A program made the translations under genes and the position numbers. Positions 1 through 7,792 of a stretch of 64,000 nucleotides of DNA are shown here, in pieces (positions within the stretch are counted from its first letter, which is position 1; the number at the start of each line of letters is the position of its first letter). The stretch lies in assembly GCA_027485695.1 (NCBI GenBank), contig JAIXQO010000004.1:382408-446407 (forward strand), in the 5' to 3' direction. The DNA comes from Pseudomonadota bacterium. GTDB lineage: Bacteria > Bdellovibrionota > UBA1018. The notes beneath the pieces were generated by a model, which worked only from the letters and a program-made list of their open reading frames with translations, had not been told where the DNA came from and searched no databases.

Positions 1-194
1 ATGCGATGAGATTTGGACTTCTCAACCAGTCCGTCGAAACGGTCCAAGGTCGTTTGCAGGAGTGTTTTCGATTGCGCTCCAAAGGCGAGAAATTGCTTGG
101 GTTTCAAGCGAGTGCTTTTGGGCCAGAAACGAGTGCCGCTTCCTCCAGCCATGACGACGAGGTGAATCGAGAGATCCTGAAGACGTTGGGACAT
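1..194 (-). CDS. manC: Mannose-1-phosphate guanylyltransferase, N-terminal fragment
   Basis: This is the first 64 codons of a minus-strand gene that runs off the left edge. The translation starts MSQRLQDLSIHLVVMAGG and continues with the nucleotidyltransferase signature GGSGTRFWP followed by KPKQFL. That pattern is characteristic of GDP-mannose pyrophosphorylases, which make GDP-mannose from mannose-1-phosphate and GTP for polysaccharide synthesis in the cytoplasm. The ATG is complementary to 192-194, 12 bases after the stop of the upstream SPOR-domain gene on the same strand, so the two are probably co-transcribed. A ManC-like role fits the polysaccharide genes at 6.6-11 kb. A related NDP-sugar pyrophosphorylase is the alternative, because only the signature region is visible. 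Confidence 0.8.
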   Translation of the reverse strand, partial: MSQRLQDLSIHLVVMAGGSGTRFWPKSTRLKPKQFLAFGAQSKTLLQTTLDRFDGLVEKSKSHR

Positions 195-206
195 AGTAAA
201 GGGACT

Positions 207-968
207 TTACCTGGATTCGCTGGACTTTTCACCATCAACGGCAGCCCGAACGACGCGGAATTCAGAGATTTTGTGATCCGCTTGATAAGCGCGGCCCGCG
301 GTGTCGGCTTCTTTGATCGAAGGGAATTCCCCCACCAAAATGCGATACCAAGTGCCTTTGCCCTCGATTACGACCTGTTTGATCTGAACGGGCAGACCGA
401 GACTGGAAAAAGTCGGGAGTTGATCTTTTGCGTCGGACTCTTTGGGGTAGGAGCCGACCTGAAGCGCATAACTGCCACTACGCGATGACGCCTTGGGGGC
501 GGCAGGAACATCCGCTTTTTTCTCAAGCGGCTGCTTTTTCTCAACCACCGGAGGCGTGACTGCCGAATGCGTTTCCGCAGGTGGTGCTACGCTCGCATGA
601 GTCTGTTTTTTCTCGGTGACGGTTTTATCTGGATAGTGGAGTGGCTTGGGCGTGGTGAGTTGCAAGCCGTTTCGAACGATCTCATCCCGCAAACTCTGAT
701 CAAGCGCATCGTCGACGGCACCGGGGACGTTCTTCACTTGCTCGGAGATTTCCGTCCGAGACGGAAGCGCCGGCGAACCTGTTTCCACTTTTTCCATCGG
801 CGCGTGAGCGGCTTCTTCCACGAGTGGAGGAGGCGTCACCTGTTTTCCCAAATGCACGCCCAGCGTGAACGCAAAAAGCGAAACACCGACTCCGAGAAGG
901 ATCAGGATTCCGACCTCTTTGCGATCGTAAATGAAGAATTTCCGTTTGTTTTCCACTCTATCTCTCAT
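207..968 (-). CDS. SPOR-domain membrane protein
   Basis: A 253-residue bitopic inner-membrane protein. A short basic cytoplasmic segment is followed by one membrane helix at about residues 18-40. Then comes a long Pro/Ala/Lys/Glu-rich linker and a C-terminal SPOR domain at about 164-243, visible from YALQVGSYP and WYRILVGEFP. SPOR domains bind denuded glycan strands at division sites and usually mark septal proteins such as FtsN or DedD. The order of helix, disordered periplasmic linker and SPOR domain is the FtsN layout, but orthology cannot be shown from this alone. It lies directly upstream of the ManC-like gene. Confidence 0.8.
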   Translation of the reverse strand: MRDRVENKRKFFIYDRKEVGILILLGVGVSLFAFTLGVHLGKQVTPPPLVEEAAHAPMEKVETGSPALPSRTEISEQVKNVPGAVDDALDQSLRDEIVRNGLQLTTPKPLHYPDKTVTEKKQTHASVAPPAETHSAVTPPVVEKKQPLEKKADVPAAPKASSRSGSYALQVGSYPKESDAKDQLPTFSSLGLPVQIKQVVIEGKGTWYRILVGEFPSIKEADTAGRAYQADHKISEFRVVRAAVDGEKSSESR

Positions 969-1128
969 GGTAACCGCGCGTCGTAATCCCCGTCAATGCC
1001 GGCGGGCACATCGATGTCCGAAGACCGGCCTATTTGTCCGACTAACATCGCACGAGCGATCATTTATTGACTCCTCTCTGGTCCGTTTCTTCCAAAAAGG
1101 ACTCCACTCAAACAAAGGAGCTCACACC

Positions 1129-1311
1129 ATGACCCATTTTCATCAAAGACTACTGAAAAATCATTCCGGCCAAGGACTCACTGAATATCTCATCCTGCTC
1201 GTCCTAGTCGCAGTCGTCTGCATCGGCAGCGTCACGACGATGGGCACCACGATGAAAACGAAATTCCAAAAAGTCCGCGAACAAATCAATGGCCTCTCCA
1301 CCGACGGCTGA
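1129..1311 (+). CDS. Flp/Tad-type small pilin
   Basis: A 60-residue protein with a class III prepilin signal: SG|QGLTEYLILLVLV, with Gly at -1, Glu at +5 and Tyr at +6, then a hydrophobic helix and a short tail. This is the pattern of Flp pilins, which are cleaved by a TadV-type peptidase and assembled by a Tad secretion machine. The ATG at 1129 has AAAGGAG upstream at about 1114-1120. The same frame is open further upstream but is not pilin-like. It is the first of five closely packed small genes. No TadA ATPase, TadB/C or peptidase gene is present in the window. Confidence 0.7.
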   Translation: MTHFHQRLLKNHSGQGLTEYLILLVLVAVVCIGSVTTMGTTMKTKFQKVREQINGLSTDG

Positions 1312-1326
1312 AACACGAGCTATCAG

Positions 1327-1605
1327 GTGGCTTCGTCTGGTCAGAGCACGCTCGAGACCCTGCTTGCGCTCATCGTCGTCGTGCCGGCGTTCGTTTGGGG
1401 AGGAATCGCGGTTTGGGAACAATTTAGACGACTCAATTGCGAGCAAGTTCTGTTCGAGAATACTCGAGAGGCACTCGCCTCACCCGATCGCTGGAATCTC
1501 CATCATCGCATGAATTACACAAAAACGAGCCAAGGGATCGAAGGACGAATTCAATGTGGAAAACGCGAGTACCGAGTTTTTCTCAAATGGATCGATCAAT
1601 GGTGA
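1327..1605 (+). CDS. TadE-like pseudopilin
   Basis: A 92-residue protein that starts with GTG, 15 bases after the preceding pilin. The N-terminus SSG|QSTLETLLALIVVVP has a class III cleavage site with Glu at +5. It is followed by one hydrophobic helix and a short periplasmic domain of about 65 residues with two Cys. This fits TadE-type minor pseudopilins of the Tad pilus, although the usual TadE length is nearer 130-180 residues. The stop overlaps the next gene. Function is inferred from the signal and context only. Confidence 0.55.
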   Translation: MASSGQSTLETLLALIVVVPAFVWGGIAVWEQFRRLNCEQVLFENTREALASPDRWNLHHRMNYTKTSQGIEGRIQCGKREYRVFLKWIDQW

Positions 1606-2216
1606 TGATCACGAATGAGCGCGGACAAGTGTGGGTTCCGATGGTCGTCCTGATGGGGATTTTGATTTGCCTAGGAATCGGAACCCTCGTTCTCAGAGTG
1701 AAATACCGAGCATCCGTTCAAACACAACGACGGCTCGACCAATGTGTACAGGCGAAAACGCTTCAACTCAGGGACCTTCAGAATCAGATCGAGAAATCCA
1801 ACCAACGCATCAAAGCCGAGCGAATCGCCGCTGCCGCCGCACTCGCAGGATCCATCATGACTCCAGCGGCGCTCGAGGCGGTCCAAGCGATTCGAACCGT
1901 GATCCAGGCGGAGGCTCGCATCCAGGATGCGCTCCTCCTGCGCTGGAAATGGGAGCAAGCGCAGTGGGCCGCGAGGCGAGGCTGCGATTCACGTGACGAT
2001 CCTTCGCCGCTGAATCTTTTGCCCGAGCCGAAATGGTATCGCGATCCACCGGATCTGATCGGTGAAAAGGCCCTCGTTTGGAGAGGTCGTGGCGAGAAGA
2101 CTCTCGCGATCCGTCTCTCGCATGAACCACGCAGATCGAGTTCAGAGGTCTACTCAAATGACAAAAATCACTGGAACGCCAGGTGGAGCCCGTTCTTCGG
2201 GCCAATCACTCACTGA
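1599..2216 (+). CDS. Single-pass membrane protein with coiled coil, possible TadG-like partner
   Basis: A protein of about 205 residues. The open frame extends upstream to 1437, but the ATG at 1599 (or 1605) overlaps the stop of the TadE-like gene and puts the membrane helix near the N-terminus. Residues 8-30 include ERGQVWVPMVVLMG, reminiscent of the RGQ motif of TadG-like proteins, but the +5 Glu of a true prepilin is replaced by Pro. After the helix comes a charged amphipathic stretch (about 40-110), probably coiled coil, then a basic Trp-rich tail. Its 3' end overlaps the next pilin-like gene. Function is unknown beyond the pilin context. Confidence 0.55.
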   Translation: MVMITNERGQVWVPMVVLMGILICLGIGTLVLRVKYRASVQTQRRLDQCVQAKTLQLRDLQNQIEKSNQRIKAERIAAAAALAGSIMTPAALEAVQAIRTVIQAEARIQDALLLRWKWEQAQWAARRGCDSRDDPSPLNLLPEPKWYRDPPDLIGEKALVWRGRGEKTLAIRLSHEPRRSSSEVYSNDKNHWNARWSPFFGPITH

Positions 2217-2334
2217 GGTACTGATATGTCTGTCCGTTTTTTCGATCGGTATCGCGATCTACTTCTCGCTCACTCGAATCGAGGTCAGGAAGTTCGAGCG
2301 GGTCATCCTCCACTACTCTCAAAAGAGACCCTAA
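2158..2334 (+). CDS. Small class III prepilin-like protein
   Basis: A 58-residue protein with the third good class III signal of this cluster: SSG|QSLTEVLICLSVFSIG, Gly at -1 and Glu at +5. One hydrophobic helix and a short basic tail follow. AGAGG at 2144-2148 lies nine bases before the ATG at 2158. It overlaps the end of the preceding gene by 59 bases and the next annotated gene by 109 bases in another frame. The +5 Glu and the signal layout match 1129 and 1327, which argues that the frame is real. Confidence 0.55.
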   Translation: MTKITGTPGGARSSGQSLTEVLICLSVFSIGIAIYFSLTRIEVRKFERVILHYSQKRP

Positions 2335-2807
2335 ACTCTGCCGTCCGTCTGACTGCTGTTCTTCTCATCTGCGGGATACTGGGCTTAGCTGCTCACCAAA
2401 AAACCGGTCAGAAAGCAGTTCGGATTTTCCTTCAAGAGAACGCCCCATCACTCATCGCTTGGGAGAAAACCTTAGGCACCGCCGGCTGGAAAGAGTGGCG
2501 GTCTCCGGACGAAGCCCTCCGAGGACACCTCAGGCTACCGTACTCCCGGGATACGGACGTCATCTTTGTGGATCGAAAAAACGCCCTTTTTTATCTGATT
2601 CGGCCCGAAACCCGCATTCTCTACCATCGCGGTATAGCCCCACCTCAAGGCGTCGTTGCGGCCGAATGGGAGTCGCTCGGTTCCAGTTGGGTAGGATTTC
2701 AGGGGTTACTCCGGGTATCGGGAGAGTTTGCCCCCTTGGAAACCTTGAAAACGCACTCCAAAAGGGCTCGATTTAGGCCTCAGGACCCAAAATCCATTGA
2801 GTACTAA
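2226..2807 (+). CDS. Single-pass membrane protein of the pilin cluster, unknown function
   Basis: A frame of 193 codons from ATG 2226, with GAGG at 2214-2217 as a ribosome site. Residues 1-35 overlap the 58-residue pilin frame and look unlike a signal. The first convincing segment is a membrane helix at about 40-56 (RLTAVLLICGILGLAA). The rest is a soluble periplasmic domain of about 135 residues without recognised motifs. No ATG, GTG or TTG occurs in frame between 2334 and the helix. The true start is therefore either 2226, a rare codon, or hidden by a frameshift joining it to the preceding pilin. Probably a pilus-associated minor component, by position only. Confidence 0.5.
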   Translation: MSVRFFDRYRDLLLAHSNRGQEVRAGHPPLLSKETLNSAVRLTAVLLICGILGLAAHQKTGQKAVRIFLQENAPSLIAWEKTLGTAGWKEWRSPDEALRGHLRLPYSRDTDVIFVDRKNALFYLIRPETRILYHRGIAPPQGVVAAEWESLGSSWVGFQGLLRVSGEFAPLETLKTHSKRARFRPQDPKSIEY

Positions 2808-2831
2808 GGAGAGAACCTTTAATAAGGAGGA

Positions 2832-3773
2832 ATGCAATCATATGAGATTCTCACCGTAGGCAGTCTTGCGTTCGATTCCATTTCCTCTCCGGCCGGCAAA
2901 GCCGACAAGGTCCTCGGCGGAAGCGTGAACTATTTCTCGGTCGCGGCGTCCTTCTTTGCTCCTGTCCAAATCTTGGGCGTCGTCGGCGAAGATTTCCCGA
3001 CCACCCACATCGACTGGCTCAAGTCCCGCAAGATCGATACCTCCGGGGTGCAAGTCGTCCCGGGTAAAACGTTCCATTGGGTCGGCTCCTACGATCAGAA
3101 CCTCAACGAAGCAAAAACGCTCTCCACTGCGCTGAACGTGTTCGAACACTTCGATCCGAAACTCTCCGCGAAACACCAAGACGTCGACTACGTTTTCCTC
3201 GCCAATATTGATCCCGTTCTCCAAGAGAGCGTGCTCAACCAAGTCAAAGCACCTAAACTCATCGCGCTCGACAGCATGAACTTCTGGATCACGGGCAAGC
3301 CAGACGAAGTGAAACGCGTTCTCAAGCGCGTTGACATCCTCTCCATCAACGAAGGCGAAGCGTTCCTGCTTTCGGGCGAGAAAAACCTCATTCGCGCATC
3401 CGAAATCATCCGCGGCATGGGACCATCCGTCCTCATCGTCAAACGCGGTGAATACGGCGCGATGCTGTTTACGCCATCCGGTATTTTCCTCGCTCCGGCA
3501 TTTCCGGTGGCAACGGTCGTCGACCCTACCGGCGCCGGCGATTCGTTTGCAGGCGCATTCATGGGCTACCTCGCTTCTCAGCGCGCCGAGCGCGACTGGG
3601 CGAAAACCGATCCGAAAAAATGGGATGATACGCTCCGCCGCGCTGTCCTTGCCGGCTGCACGACGGCAAGCTTCACAGTCGAAGATTTCAGCCTTCATCG
3701 CCTGATGCGCCTCGAGGCCAAAGAACTCGATGCTCGCCAAAAAGAACTGCATCAGATGATTCGTTTCGGCTGA
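2832..3773 (+). CDS. PfkB-family carbohydrate/nucleoside kinase
   Basis: A 313-residue ribokinase-fold kinase. The N-terminal strand ILTVGSLAFDSI is followed by GGSVNYFSVA, where PfkB kinases bind the sugar. The C-terminal signature DPTGAGDSFAGAF (about residues 233-245) carries the anion hole and the catalytic Asp. Substrate cannot be decided; ribose, fructose derivatives and adenosine are all possible for this fold. The AAGGAGG at 2824-2830 ends only one base before the ATG, too close for normal use, while an earlier AAGGAGA lies at 2808-2814. An in-frame stop at 2823-2825 rules out an upstream start. An intrinsic terminator follows at about 3801-3832. Confidence 0.85.
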   Translation: MQSYEILTVGSLAFDSISSPAGKADKVLGGSVNYFSVAASFFAPVQILGVVGEDFPTTHIDWLKSRKIDTSGVQVVPGKTFHWVGSYDQNLNEAKTLSTALNVFEHFDPKLSAKHQDVDYVFLANIDPVLQESVLNQVKAPKLIALDSMNFWITGKPDEVKRVLKRVDILSINEGEAFLLSGEKNLIRASEIIRGMGPSVLIVKRGEYGAMLFTPSGIFLAPAFPVATVVDPTGAGDSFAGAFMGYLASQRAERDWAKTDPKKWDDTLRRAVLAGCTTASFTVEDFSLHRLMRLEAKELDARQKELHQMIRFG

Positions 3774-3800
3774 TAGAACCCGAAATCTGATATGAATGAG

Positions 3801-3832
3801 AAGCCCGGGACCTACGTCTCGGGCTTTTTTTA
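3801..3832 (+). terminator. Intrinsic terminator after the PfkB kinase
   Basis: AGCCCGGGAC and GTCTCGGGCT pair across a four-base CTAC loop, followed directly by seven T. This is a classical rho-independent terminator for the kinase gene. Its T-tract runs straight into the ATG of the acetyltransferase gene. Confidence 0.85.
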
Positions 3833-4431
3833 TGGCCCAACCCACTTACAAAAGACGTTCATTTCGCACGCCTCGACTCAATCTTCGGCCCTATCAGGAA
3901 GGAGACTTTTCTACCTGGCAAGAGGCCCTCACTCACGCCAAGTACAAGAGACGTAATCAGTACGATCGGGAGATTCCAGAGGACTGGAATCCTACTCGTG
4001 CGGAATTTCGCAAAATCATTCGCAAACATCGAGCAGGTGAACGTCTTGGGACGCATTTCGTCTGGCCGATTTTTTTGAAACACTCCGGTCAGCTGGTTGG
4101 GGTTTGTGATGTGCTCGTACTTCATCGCGGAAACCTCCAAGTCGCCAACCTCGGTTACTTGATTGACAACCGATTCTGGGGACAGGGCTACGCGTCCGAA
4201 GCGATTCGAGCGCTCATTCATCACGCACTACTCAACCTTGATCTCAATCGCCTGGAAGCCGTCATCGACATCGGTAATCTACGTTCGATCGGACTCGCGA
4301 AAAAACTCGGCCTACGCCGTGAAGGAATCCGCCGCCATTTCTACTTTCAAGACGGCGCCTGGGCCGATCAGGTCGTTTATGTCGCGGATCGCGCAGCATT
4401 TAAACTCCGGCCGCTTCTCCCGAAAGAATAA
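3832..4431 (+). CDS. GNAT acetyltransferase, RimJ/RimL-like
   Basis: A 199-residue protein with N-terminal PRLNLRPYQEGDF, a central strand pair and the acetyl-CoA-binding WGQGYASEAIRALI (about 117-130). NLRSIGLAKKLGLRREG follows, the pattern of RimJ/RimL/YdaF-type N-acetyltransferases. These transfer acetyl groups to protein N-termini or small amines. The ATG at 3832 abuts the preceding terminator and has no Shine-Dalgarno sequence. An in-frame ATG at 3796 would add 12 residues encoded by the terminator itself and also has no ribosome site. The gene may be leaderless or weakly expressed. Confidence 0.75.
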   Translation: MAQPTYKRRSFRTPRLNLRPYQEGDFSTWQEALTHAKYKRRNQYDREIPEDWNPTRAEFRKIIRKHRAGERLGTHFVWPIFLKHSGQLVGVCDVLVLHRGNLQVANLGYLIDNRFWGQGYASEAIRALIHHALLNLDLNRLEAVIDIGNLRSIGLAKKLGLRREGIRRHFYFQDGAWADQVVYVADRAAFKLRPLLPKE

Positions 4432-4440
4432 AAAAATGGC

Positions 4441-4509
4441 TGACTTACGCATATAATGCGCCAAGTCATAAATCTCTCTATACCAAATTATTGGTACGGA
4501 ATTTACCAA
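4441..4509. promoter_or_regulatory. Dyads and TACCAA half-sites upstream of the TIGR02147 gene
   Basis: Two symmetric elements lie in the gap before 4553. At 4441-4468, TGACTT..AAGTCA flanks CGCAT-ATA-ATGCG, which contains a TATAAT. At 4481-4509 three half-sites TACCAA, TTGGTA and TACCAA occur with 4- and 7-base spacers. They could be operators and a promoter for the regulator gene that follows. This is inference from symmetry only. Confidence 0.45.
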
Positions 4510-4552
4510 AACCTCTAGCGCATACAGACACAATCCCATACAAGCAGCGGCC

Positions 4553-5389
4553 ATGAACGACCAGGCCGCCGTACAAAAACTTCTGCGACGCAAATTGAAC
4601 GAGCTTCAAGCGCGCAATCCGGCGTTCTCCGTTCGCGCGTTTGCGGCCCGTCTGAAACTACAACCATCGGCGACGAATGAAATTCTCAAGGGCCAACGCC
4701 GCGTCTCCCGAAAACTCGCCGAACGCCTAGCGACCACACTTCATCTCGATCCGTCGGAGCGCGCGGAACTGCTCGGTCATTTTCCGTCGGACAGAAAACG
4801 TAAAACCCTGAATCAAATGTTCGGGACCCTTCCGTCCTCCGAGGATCGCGAAACTCTGCGACTGACGAGCGATCAGTTCTCAGTGATCTCCGATTGGGTG
4901 CACTTCGCGGTTTTAAACTTAGTAAAAATTCCGGATCACCCGCGAACGCCTTTACAAATGGCGGAGCGACTTGGAGTTTCCGAGACGAAGATCCAAGGCG
5001 CAATCGAGAGACTCGTACGATTGGACCTGTTATCCGGAGATGAGAATAGCGGATGGAAACGCACCTATTCGCGGATCAATACGCCGGATGATGTGCTCGA
5101 TCTCTCAGTACAGAAATCTCACCTAACGGATATGGAACTCGCCCGCGAATCACTACTACGTGATCCGATTGATCGACGGGATTTTTCATCTCTCATGGTC
5201 GCGATTGATCCGGAGTTACTCCCGCGTGCCAAAGAAATATTGAGACGCGCCCAAGATGATATCGCGGCGCTTGCGGCCGAGAAACCTGCGACCGAAGTTT
5301 ACCGCCTCACCAATTATTTTTTTCCGCTGTCGCTCCCGACGGCGAAATCAGAGTCCCCACCTAAACCACTGAAAAAGGAGTACCCATGA
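4553..5389 (+). CDS. TIGR02147-family HTH regulator
   Basis: A 278-residue protein. The N-terminus carries the family pattern LLRRKLNELQARNPAFSVRA followed by an XRE-like helix-turn-helix (about 20-62). The middle and C-terminal regions (about 80-250) contain a winged-helix-like segment and the tail typical of TIGR02147 (DUF4423) proteins. That family is concentrated in Bdellovibrio-like bacteria and Fibrobacter, often with several copies and often next to secreted proteins. Here it overlaps the next gene as ATGA (5386-5389), so the two are translationally coupled. The dyads at 4441-4509 are candidate autoregulatory sites. It is a likely DNA-binding regulator; its target is unknown. Confidence 0.8.
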   Translation: MNDQAAVQKLLRRKLNELQARNPAFSVRAFAARLKLQPSATNEILKGQRRVSRKLAERLATTLHLDPSERAELLGHFPSDRKRKTLNQMFGTLPSSEDRETLRLTSDQFSVISDWVHFAVLNLVKIPDHPRTPLQMAERLGVSETKIQGAIERLVRLDLLSGDENSGWKRTYSRINTPDDVLDLSVQKSHLTDMELARESLLRDPIDRRDFSSLMVAIDPELLPRAKEILRRAQDDIAALAAEKPATEVYRLTNYFFPLSLPTAKSESPPKPLKKEYP

Positions 5390-6597
5390 AATCCCGTCTA
5401 TTGTTTGCCTTATTAATCATGCCATTGACTGGTGCATTCGCCGCTACGATGAGTACCGCAGAAATCTCCCTGCTCGCCGCTGACCGCGTCGGCAATGGTG
5501 GTTTCGCGCATGTTTGCCGAGATACTCGCGGGAGGATCACTTCTGCTCGACTCCTGGACCTTTGGGAAACGAACTCTCTGCGCCCACACTCTTCCAGTGC
5601 ACCTGTTGAAACTCAAATCGAGAATGCGCTGAAAAAACTCCAGACATTTTCTCCGAACGCCTATCGAGTGGTGACTTATCGATACAACATCATCAAGAAC
5701 GCGGTCGTGAAGACTCCACGCCCGCTCTCGATGACTGAAGATGCGTTTCCTCCGTACGAACCAGCGCGCGGTTGCAAATACGAACAAGTCGCCCGTTTTG
5801 AACCCGTACTCACTGAAACAGGAACGAGCGGACTCAGGATCAATTCCGAGATCTATGACTCCCCTCGGTTCTCGAACTCCGATCGCGCCGCACTCTTCGT
5901 CCACGAAGCCGTCTACCTGGTTGATCGACTCCGAAACCAGGCGACAAACTCCCAGCGCGCTCGGACCCTCACCGCGCACCTGATGTCTCAGTCCCGCGTA
6001 CCGAATGCCGTGCGGATGCTGTTTCTCTATCTGATCGGTGCTCAGTTGACGAACGATGAAACTCGGAACCCGATTTTTGCGCTTCCGGACCCGACTAAAA
6101 TTCAAGTCAAGATGCGCTTGTGGAACATCGAAGGCATGAGCTACGACGGTTCGACTTCCGAACAGCGCGCTCTCCAATACCGCTGCACCGTTGGTACACA
6201 GCTCGATAGTGAAGGCGATATTCAAGGCGATACTGGTTACAAAAGCCTAGCTGAACTCGTGAACTACAATCCGATCTTGTTTACGGGCGCGACTTTCGCC
6301 GCACATGAGCATCTGCATAACGATCCATCCGCGCCCGTCAGACACGACTACACGACGATGAACACCGTTAACGCTCAGTGCTTCAAAAAAGACGCCGAAG
6401 GCAAAGAGATTCGCGTGAAATTTACGGCTAATCTCTCGTTCGAAAACGCCGAATGCATGCGCGTATCGGCGGACGGGTCCACCTTCGTTAATTCGGGTGA
6501 ACGTTGTGAAATGCAGCTCGACACCGACGAAAAGACCCTCAAGGACTACCCGGAACTCGACCAAGGCATTAGTTTCGGCGTCGTTCGTAAGCTCTAG
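5386..6597 (+). CDS. Secreted protein coupled to the TIGR02147 regulator, unknown function
   Basis: A 403-residue protein with a clear signal peptide (MKSRLLFALLIMPLTGAFA, cut near residue 20). It starts inside the stop of the regulator gene, and GGAG lies a few bases upstream. The mature part contains LFVHEAVYLVDRL (near 168-180), a His-Glu-containing helix that recalls but does not match an HExxH protease, and several Cys that may form disulfides. No domain is recognised. Pairing of a TIGR02147 regulator with a secreted partner recurs in this bacterial group, so the regulator may control its expression or sense a related signal. Confidence 0.7.
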   Translation: MKSRLLFALLIMPLTGAFAATMSTAEISLLAADRVGNGGFAHVCRDTRGRITSARLLDLWETNSLRPHSSSAPVETQIENALKKLQTFSPNAYRVVTYRYNIIKNAVVKTPRPLSMTEDAFPPYEPARGCKYEQVARFEPVLTETGTSGLRINSEIYDSPRFSNSDRAALFVHEAVYLVDRLRNQATNSQRARTLTAHLMSQSRVPNAVRMLFLYLIGAQLTNDETRNPIFALPDPTKIQVKMRLWNIEGMSYDGSTSEQRALQYRCTVGTQLDSEGDIQGDTGYKSLAELVNYNPILFTGATFAAHEHLHNDPSAPVRHDYTTMNTVNAQCFKKDAEGKEIRVKFTANLSFENAECMRVSADGSTFVNSGERCEMQLDTDEKTLKDYPELDQGISFGVVRKL

Positions 6598-6615
6598 TTC
6601 AAATAAAATCGATAG

Positions 6616-6652
6616 AACCCTCTGCGTCGCTCACACGCAGGGGGTTTTTTTA
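6616..6652. terminator. Bidirectional terminator between converging genes
   Basis: AACCCTCTGCGT and ACGCAGGGGGTT form a long stem with a short loop, followed by a run of seven T on the plus strand. It sits between the plus-strand secreted protein and the end of the minus-strand glycosyltransferase gene. Confidence 0.8.
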
Positions 6653-7792
6653 TGGCCGATAGAACACACTTTTGACCGCAATTTTGAACTCGTCTTGAAA
6701 TCGTGTCTTGGAAAACTCCTCGGCGCGAGCGCGGAGTATCTGGGGCACGAAACGTTTCTCAGACATGTTGAAGTCGAGGATCGCTTCGCGAAGCGACTCG
6801 ACCGTCTGCTCGGAGAAAAACACGCCTGTCTCTCGAGTGACGGTCTCCGTCGCCCCACCAACTCCGTAAGCAATCACCGGAGCACCGGATGCCATCGCCT
6901 CGAGCGGCGTGATTCCAAAATCCTCAACTCCGGGAAACAGGAGCGCGCGACATTCGGAGTACAGCGTTTTGACTTCGCTATCGCTTGGGTTCTCGCGCCA
7001 CGTGATGAGTGGATGGTTCGGAGGGGCGATCTGTTTGAGTTTATCGAGATCCTGCCCACCTCCGGCGATCACCAGCGGAACGCGTGCCTTGAGGCATGCC
7101 TCGATAGCGATATCCACACGCTTGTAAGGTGCGAACGCGCCGAAAATCAGAAAATAATTTTGCGGATTGCGTACGACCTTGAAACGCTCGAGATCCACGA
7201 ATGGATGAATGACTTGCGCTTGCCTACCGTAATTCTTCTCCACTTGATCTGCGATGAACTGGCTATTGGCGATGATCAGATCCACTCGGTCACGAACGGA
7301 TACGGAACGATCCCAAATCCTCAGCGGATAGCGAACGGTCCAGGCCACTAACCGCGTGATTAGACCCGCACGTCCCGGGCCGAAATAGTCCTGAAACCGA
7401 TCCCACATATAGCGCATCGGAGCATGCACGTAAGATACGTGAACGGCGTCTCGGCGTTTTTTCACCCCTTTGGCTACGCAGTGACTGCTCGATACAATCA
7501 GATCGTAGGAAGAGAGATCGAACCGCGAGATGAAATACGGCATGAGCGGCAAGAAGTGCCGGTACTTGGAAATACCGAAGGGAATTTTCTGAAGCGCACT
7601 CGTGAATATCTTGCGTGCACGGATTGCATACGAGAGTTTTTCCCGCTCACAAAAAAGCGTGAAGATATCCGCCGTTGGATAGAGTTCAAGAATGGCCTCG
7701 AGCACCTTCTCGCCCCCCCTCATCCCGTTCAACCAGTCGTGAACGACGGCAATCTTGACGAGAGGTTTTGGCTCGCTCGCGGAGGTGCTCAC
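6650..7792 (-). CDS. GT4 glycosyltransferase
   Basis: A 380-residue glycosyltransferase of the GT-B fold. The N-terminus KIAVVHDWLNGMRGGEKVLE carries the acceptor-domain glycine motif. The C-terminal domain has FGAFAPYKRVDIAIEA and the GT4 E-x7-E element PGVEDFGITPLEAMASGAPV (about 305-324). It should transfer a nucleotide-activated sugar, retaining stereochemistry, to a lipid-linked or polysaccharide acceptor at the inner membrane. GTG 7792 overlaps the stop of the preceding epimerase gene as GTGA. It is the last gene of the polysaccharide operon, and its sugar donor is unknown. Confidence 0.85.
   Translation of the reverse strand: MSTSASEPKPLVKIAVVHDWLNGMRGGEKVLEAILELYPTADIFTLFCEREKLSYAIRARKIFTSALQKIPFGISKYRHFLPLMPYFISRFDLSSYDLIVSSSHCVAKGVKKRRDAVHVSYVHAPMRYMWDRFQDYFGPGRAGLITRLVAWTVRYPLRIWDRSVSVRDRVDLIIANSQFIADQVEKNYGRQAQVIHPFVDLERFKVVRNPQNYFLIFGAFAPYKRVDIAIEACLKARVPLVIAGGGQDLDKLKQIAPPNHPLITWRENPSDSEVKTLYSECRALLFPGVEDFGITPLEAMASGAPVIAYGVGGATETVTRETGVFFSEQTVESLREAILDFNMSEKRFVPQILRARAEEFSKTRFQDEFKIAVKSVFYRP

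Noticed and set aside
2838..3845. A 335-codon minus-strand frame
   Set aside because: Antisense to the PfkB kinase gene, with no protein-like motif; typical shadow frame at this base composition.
6497..7351. A 284-codon plus-strand frame across the terminator
   Set aside because: Runs through the end of one gene, a terminator and the antisense of a glycosyltransferase.
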